Of a stretch of DNA of 64,000 nucleotides, positions 63,701 through 64,000 are shown in pieces. Below the pieces are notes generated by a model, which did no database searches, was not told the origin of the DNA, and saw only the letters and a program-made list of their open reading frames with translations. Source of the DNA: [Anoxybacillus] calidus (GTDB lineage Bacteria; Bacillota; Bacilli; Bacillales; Anoxybacillaceae); the NCBI RefSeq assembly GCF_013760845.1, contig NZ_JACDUU010000001.1, positions 404,082 to 468,081 of the forward strand, written 5' to 3'. The stretch's first letter is position 1, and each line of letters begins with the position of its first letter. The position numbers were made by a program, and so were the translations under genes.

Positions 63701-64000
63701 ATGAGTTATGAGGAAAAACAATTCGAAACGTTAGTCATTCATCATGGCTATGATACAAAGCAACATCTTGGCAGTTTGGCGGTGCCGATTTTTCAAACGT
63801 CGACGTTTACATTTGACACCGCTGAACAAGGAGAGGCTCGTTTTGCAGGACAAGAGGGAGGCTATATTTATTCAAGGCTTGCCAATCCAACTGTAAGGGC
63901 GCTTGAAGAGAAAATGGCGTGTTTAGAAAGTGGCGAGGCAGCGCTTGCGTTCGGTTCGGGGATGGCAGCGGTATCCGCTGTATTGCTTACTTTGACAAAA
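63701..64000 (+). CDS. Methionine gamma-lyase / Cys-Met metabolism PLP enzyme, 3'-truncated by the window edge
   Basis: 100 residues visible. Fold type I PLP enzyme of the trans-sulfuration family: VPIFQTSTFTF, YIYSRLANPTVRALEEKMA and GSGMAAVSAVLLT. The start ETLVIHHGYD is typical of methionine gamma-lyase and O-acetylhomoserine sulfhydrylase; these cannot be separated without the rest. Site AGGGGG precedes the ATG. Confidence 0.85.
   Translation, partial: MSYEEKQFETLVIHHGYDTKQHLGSLAVPIFQTSTFTFDTAEQGEARFAGQEGGYIYSRLANPTVRALEEKMACLESGEAALAFGSGMAAVSAVLLTLTK

Overview
This window is a chromosomal segment from a Bacillaceae bacterium, most likely a moderately thermophilic Anoxybacillus/Parageobacillus-type species. 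I infer this from the low-to-moderate GC content, strong GGAGG ribosome-binding sites, frequent TTG/GTG starts, and gene order matching the Bacillus subtilis stretch ypjB-ypjC-ypjD-dapB-mgsA-bshB1-bshA-cca-birA-panBCD-dinG-ypmA-ypmB-aspB-asnS-dnaD-nth-ypoC-ponA-recU-yppDEFG. The species assignment is inference; no 16S gene is present.

1-29.6 kb is conserved core. It carries lysine/peptidoglycan precursor synthesis (dapB), methylglyoxal synthase, two bacillithiol genes (bshB1, bshA), tRNA CCA addition, biotin ligase/repressor, the pantothenate operon behind a structured leader with an attenuator-like hairpin, DinG, AspB, AsnS, the DnaD primosome protein, endonuclease III, PBP1 with RecU divergent from the ypp genes, and many very small sporulation-type genes including csgA. 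It also holds two Hsp20 chaperones and glpD behind a terminator leader. Many 3' ends in this part carry one long-palindrome repeat family that doubles as terminators.

30.2-31.4 kb is a nine-gene tRNA operon (Tyr, Trp, His, Gln, Gly, Cys, Gly, Ile, Arg) with tandem promoters. Downstream of tRNA-Arg lies an accessory zone (31.4-37.3 kb): a decayed phage-like gene, a CBO0543-type membrane protein, an acyl-ACP-desaturase-like di-iron protein, an L-amino-acid-oxidase-like flavoprotein, a truncated tyrosine recombinase, a cold-shock gene with a folded leader, and a YebC gene tail.

37.5-49 kb mixes intact metabolic genes (M29 aminopeptidase, GNAT, YpcP exonuclease, a FosB-like thiol transferase, YhfC, VOC protein, SRPBCC/ArsR pair) with decaying genes. 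A two-gene family of unknown function occurs twice: one copy is largely intact and the other is a deleted remnant.

48.9-52.9 kb is a two-gene McrB-AAA/DUF2357-nuclease system, a probable type IV-like restriction or anti-phage locus. 53-64 kb holds a quinone oxidoreductase, a Cof-type phosphatase, a large SH3b/glucosaminidase autolysin, an SDR oxidoreductase, proBA under a proline T-box, a DinB-family protein, and the start of a methionine gamma-lyase-type gene. A second dispersed 54-56 bp hairpin family, confined to the accessory half and resembling the 3' end of TnpB omega-RNAs, is the most unusual structural feature. Bacillithiol synthesis (bshA, bshB1), a FosB-like enzyme, a DinB-fold protein and methylglyoxal synthase suggest a thiol-detoxification theme in the region.
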